Below, piece by piece: positions 5,913 through 7,009 of a DNA stretch of 7,009 nt. The position numbers and the translations under genes are program-made. Position 1 is the first letter of the stretch; each line of letters begins with the position of its first letter. A model generated the notes under the pieces. That model made no database searches, was not told the origin of the DNA, and saw nothing but the letters and a program-made list of their open reading frames with translations. Source of the stretch: JAERML01 sp035687895. Lineage in GTDB: Bacteria > Bacteroidota > Ignavibacteria > UBA10030 > UBA6906. The DNA lies in assembly GCA_035687895.1 (NCBI GenBank), contig DASRUE010000015.1:1-7009 (forward strand), written 5' to 3'.

Positions 5913-7009
5913 CGACGAGCCGTTCAGTTCTCGGTTTTCTCGGTCTCACTTTTCTTGGAACAGTGGCCATAGCCCAAGGGCCCCCTCCGCCGCCACGAGG
6001 AGCGGCAGCGACTACCCCAGCACCCGCGAGCAAGGTGATCGTCTCTCATTCAGGAGTGAGTGCCCCTACAATCATTGCAACACTTCCCTTGTTTGCCGCC
6101 CGCACGATGGAGCCCCCCGACAATCAGGACGATCCCGGTTACGTATTGTATAAGGAGGGATATAACCTGATCCTCGAAGAGCAGTGGAATGAAGCGCGCA
6201 AAAAGTTCGGCGTTGTCATCTCCAAACATCCAAAGAGTGAATATGTGGACGACGCGCAGTACTGGTCGGCGTACGCGCTTATGCAGACCGACAGGAAGAA
6301 AGCCATTGAAGCCTACAAGAAATTCATCGAAGGTTACCCGAAGAGCAGCTACTACGACGATGCCGTGGCGGACCTTGGCCAACTGAAGGCAGGCGTCTTC
6401 GTTATGACACCGGGAGCACCAAACGTGAAGGTAACGCCGTTGCCACATGGCGAGGGGTTTGAATATGAGTTCGGTCCGAACTCCCGACAGTTCGAGCGCC
6501 AGATGCTGAGGATGGAGCGTCAGATGAGTCGCATGCGGATCACGTCACCCCACCTCACTGCGTTCGCTCCTCGCACAGAAAGGGAGAAGATCGACAAAGA
6601 AACACGCCTGAAGATGGAAGCACTCTACGCTATCGGCGACGGCAAGGAGAATGAGAAGGCATTCCAGACTCTGAAAGAAGTCGCAGTGAATCCAAAACAA
6701 CCGAACCCGCTCCGCGAGGCTGCAATGGACGCAATTGCGCAGTACGAGAAGTACGACGTCCTCCCGGTGTTGGTGGAGATAGCAAAGAATGACACTAATC
6801 AGTCCATTCAAAGTTATGCCATCGACTATATTGGCGAACACGGAAAAGACAAGAACAAAACAGTCGAGACCCTTGTCGACCTCTTCTATACCCTCCCAAA
6901 AAGTCGCAAAGAACAGACCCAAACCATCTTCTATGCGGTCGCAGAGGTTGGGAACGACCGGGCAGTTGATTTCCTCACGAAGGTGGCCCTTTCTCACGAC
7001 GATTATGAC
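5909..7009 (+). CDS. Secreted TPR-like / HEAT-repeat protein, 3' end beyond window
   Basis: An open frame of 367 codons runs from the ATG at 5909 to the right edge with no stop, so the protein is partial. It begins with a signal peptide (MTTSRSVLGFLGLTF and on), with likely cleavage after AIA near residue 22. A proline/alanine-rich linker (PPPPPRGAAATTPAPA) follows. Residues about 78-160 form two TPR-like hairpins of the YbgF/BamD kind: KEGYNLILEEQWNEARKKF, then DAQYWSAYALMQTDRKKAI and AYKKFIEGYPKSSYYDDA. Residues 193-210 are rich in Met, Arg and Gln. From about 225 on, repeated helix pairs look like HEAT repeats (for example LREAAMDAIAQYEKYDVLPVL and SIQSYAIDYIGEHG). Such repeats build protein-binding scaffolds. 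The ATG overlaps the anti-sigma stop and has GAGAGGA 7 bases upstream (5895-5901), so co-translation is likely. Its function is unknown; an envelope-stress partner or target of the sigma system is inference only. Confidence 0.85.
   Translation, partial: MTTSRSVLGFLGLTFLGTVAIAQGPPPPPRGAAATTPAPASKVIVSHSGVSAPTIIATLPLFAARTMEPPDNQDDPGYVLYKEGYNLILEEQWNEARKKFGVVISKHPKSEYVDDAQYWSAYALMQTDRKKAIEAYKKFIEGYPKSSYYDDAVADLGQLKAGVFVMTPGAPNVKVTPLPHGEGFEYEFGPNSRQFERQMLRMERQMSRMRITSPHLTAFAPRTEREKIDKETRLKMEALYAIGDGKENEKAFQTLKEVAVNPKQPNPLREAAMDAIAQYEKYDVLPVLVEIAKNDTNQSIQSYAIDYIGEHGKDKNKTVETLVDLFYTLPKSRKEQTQTIFYAVAEVGNDRAVDFLTKVALSHDDYD

Noticed and set aside
6545..6997. Minus-strand ORF of 150 codons near the right end
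   Set aside because: It is opposite the HEAT-repeat coding sequence and is an artefact of that frame staying open.

Overview
The window carries eight genes, all on the + strand and tightly packed, with no tRNA, rRNA, CRISPR array or mobile element visible. Base composition is moderately GC-rich and shows no abrupt change. The gene content suggests an environmental Gram-negative bacterium able to respire nitrous oxide. The clues are a nos accessory cluster, periplasmic or lipoprotein targeting signals, and an ECF sigma / zinc-finger anti-sigma / TPR-HEAT protein cluster. From memory of similar gene sets I lean towards the Bacteroidota/Ignavibacteriota (FCB) group, but the sequence alone does not prove this.

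Region 1 (2-2537) is part of a nitrous oxide reductase maturation cluster in the order nosD (3' end only), nosF, nosL, nosY. NosD is a beta-helical periplasmic protein. NosF and NosY form an ABC transporter (ATPase and permease). NosL is a copper-binding lipoprotein. Together they supply the copper and sulfur cofactors of NosZ, which itself must lie outside the window, probably upstream. The genes overlap or nearly abut (ATGA between nosD and nosF; nosF and nosL overlap), so they are very likely one transcript.

Region 2 (2610-4451) holds two genes that could be read through from the nos operon. One is a small integral-membrane di-iron fatty acid hydroxylase / sterol desaturase-type protein with a complete histidine set. 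The other is a membrane-anchored protein with an FGE-sulfatase (SUMF1-like) domain that lacks the catalytic cysteines of true formylglycine-generating enzymes.

Region 3 (about 4540-7009) is a regulatory and envelope module: an ECF-type RNA polymerase sigma factor, an anti-sigma factor with an HxxxCxxC zinc motif and one transmembrane helix, and a secreted protein with TPR-like then HEAT-like repeats that runs off the right edge. The sigma and anti-sigma genes are nearly contiguous, and the anti-sigma and repeat-protein genes overlap by ATGA. This fits co-translation and a joint role: the membrane anti-sigma holds the sigma factor, and the exported repeat protein is a candidate envelope partner or output. 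That last role is inference.

No strong promoter or intrinsic terminator could be identified. The longest non-coding gaps are about 70-90 bases.
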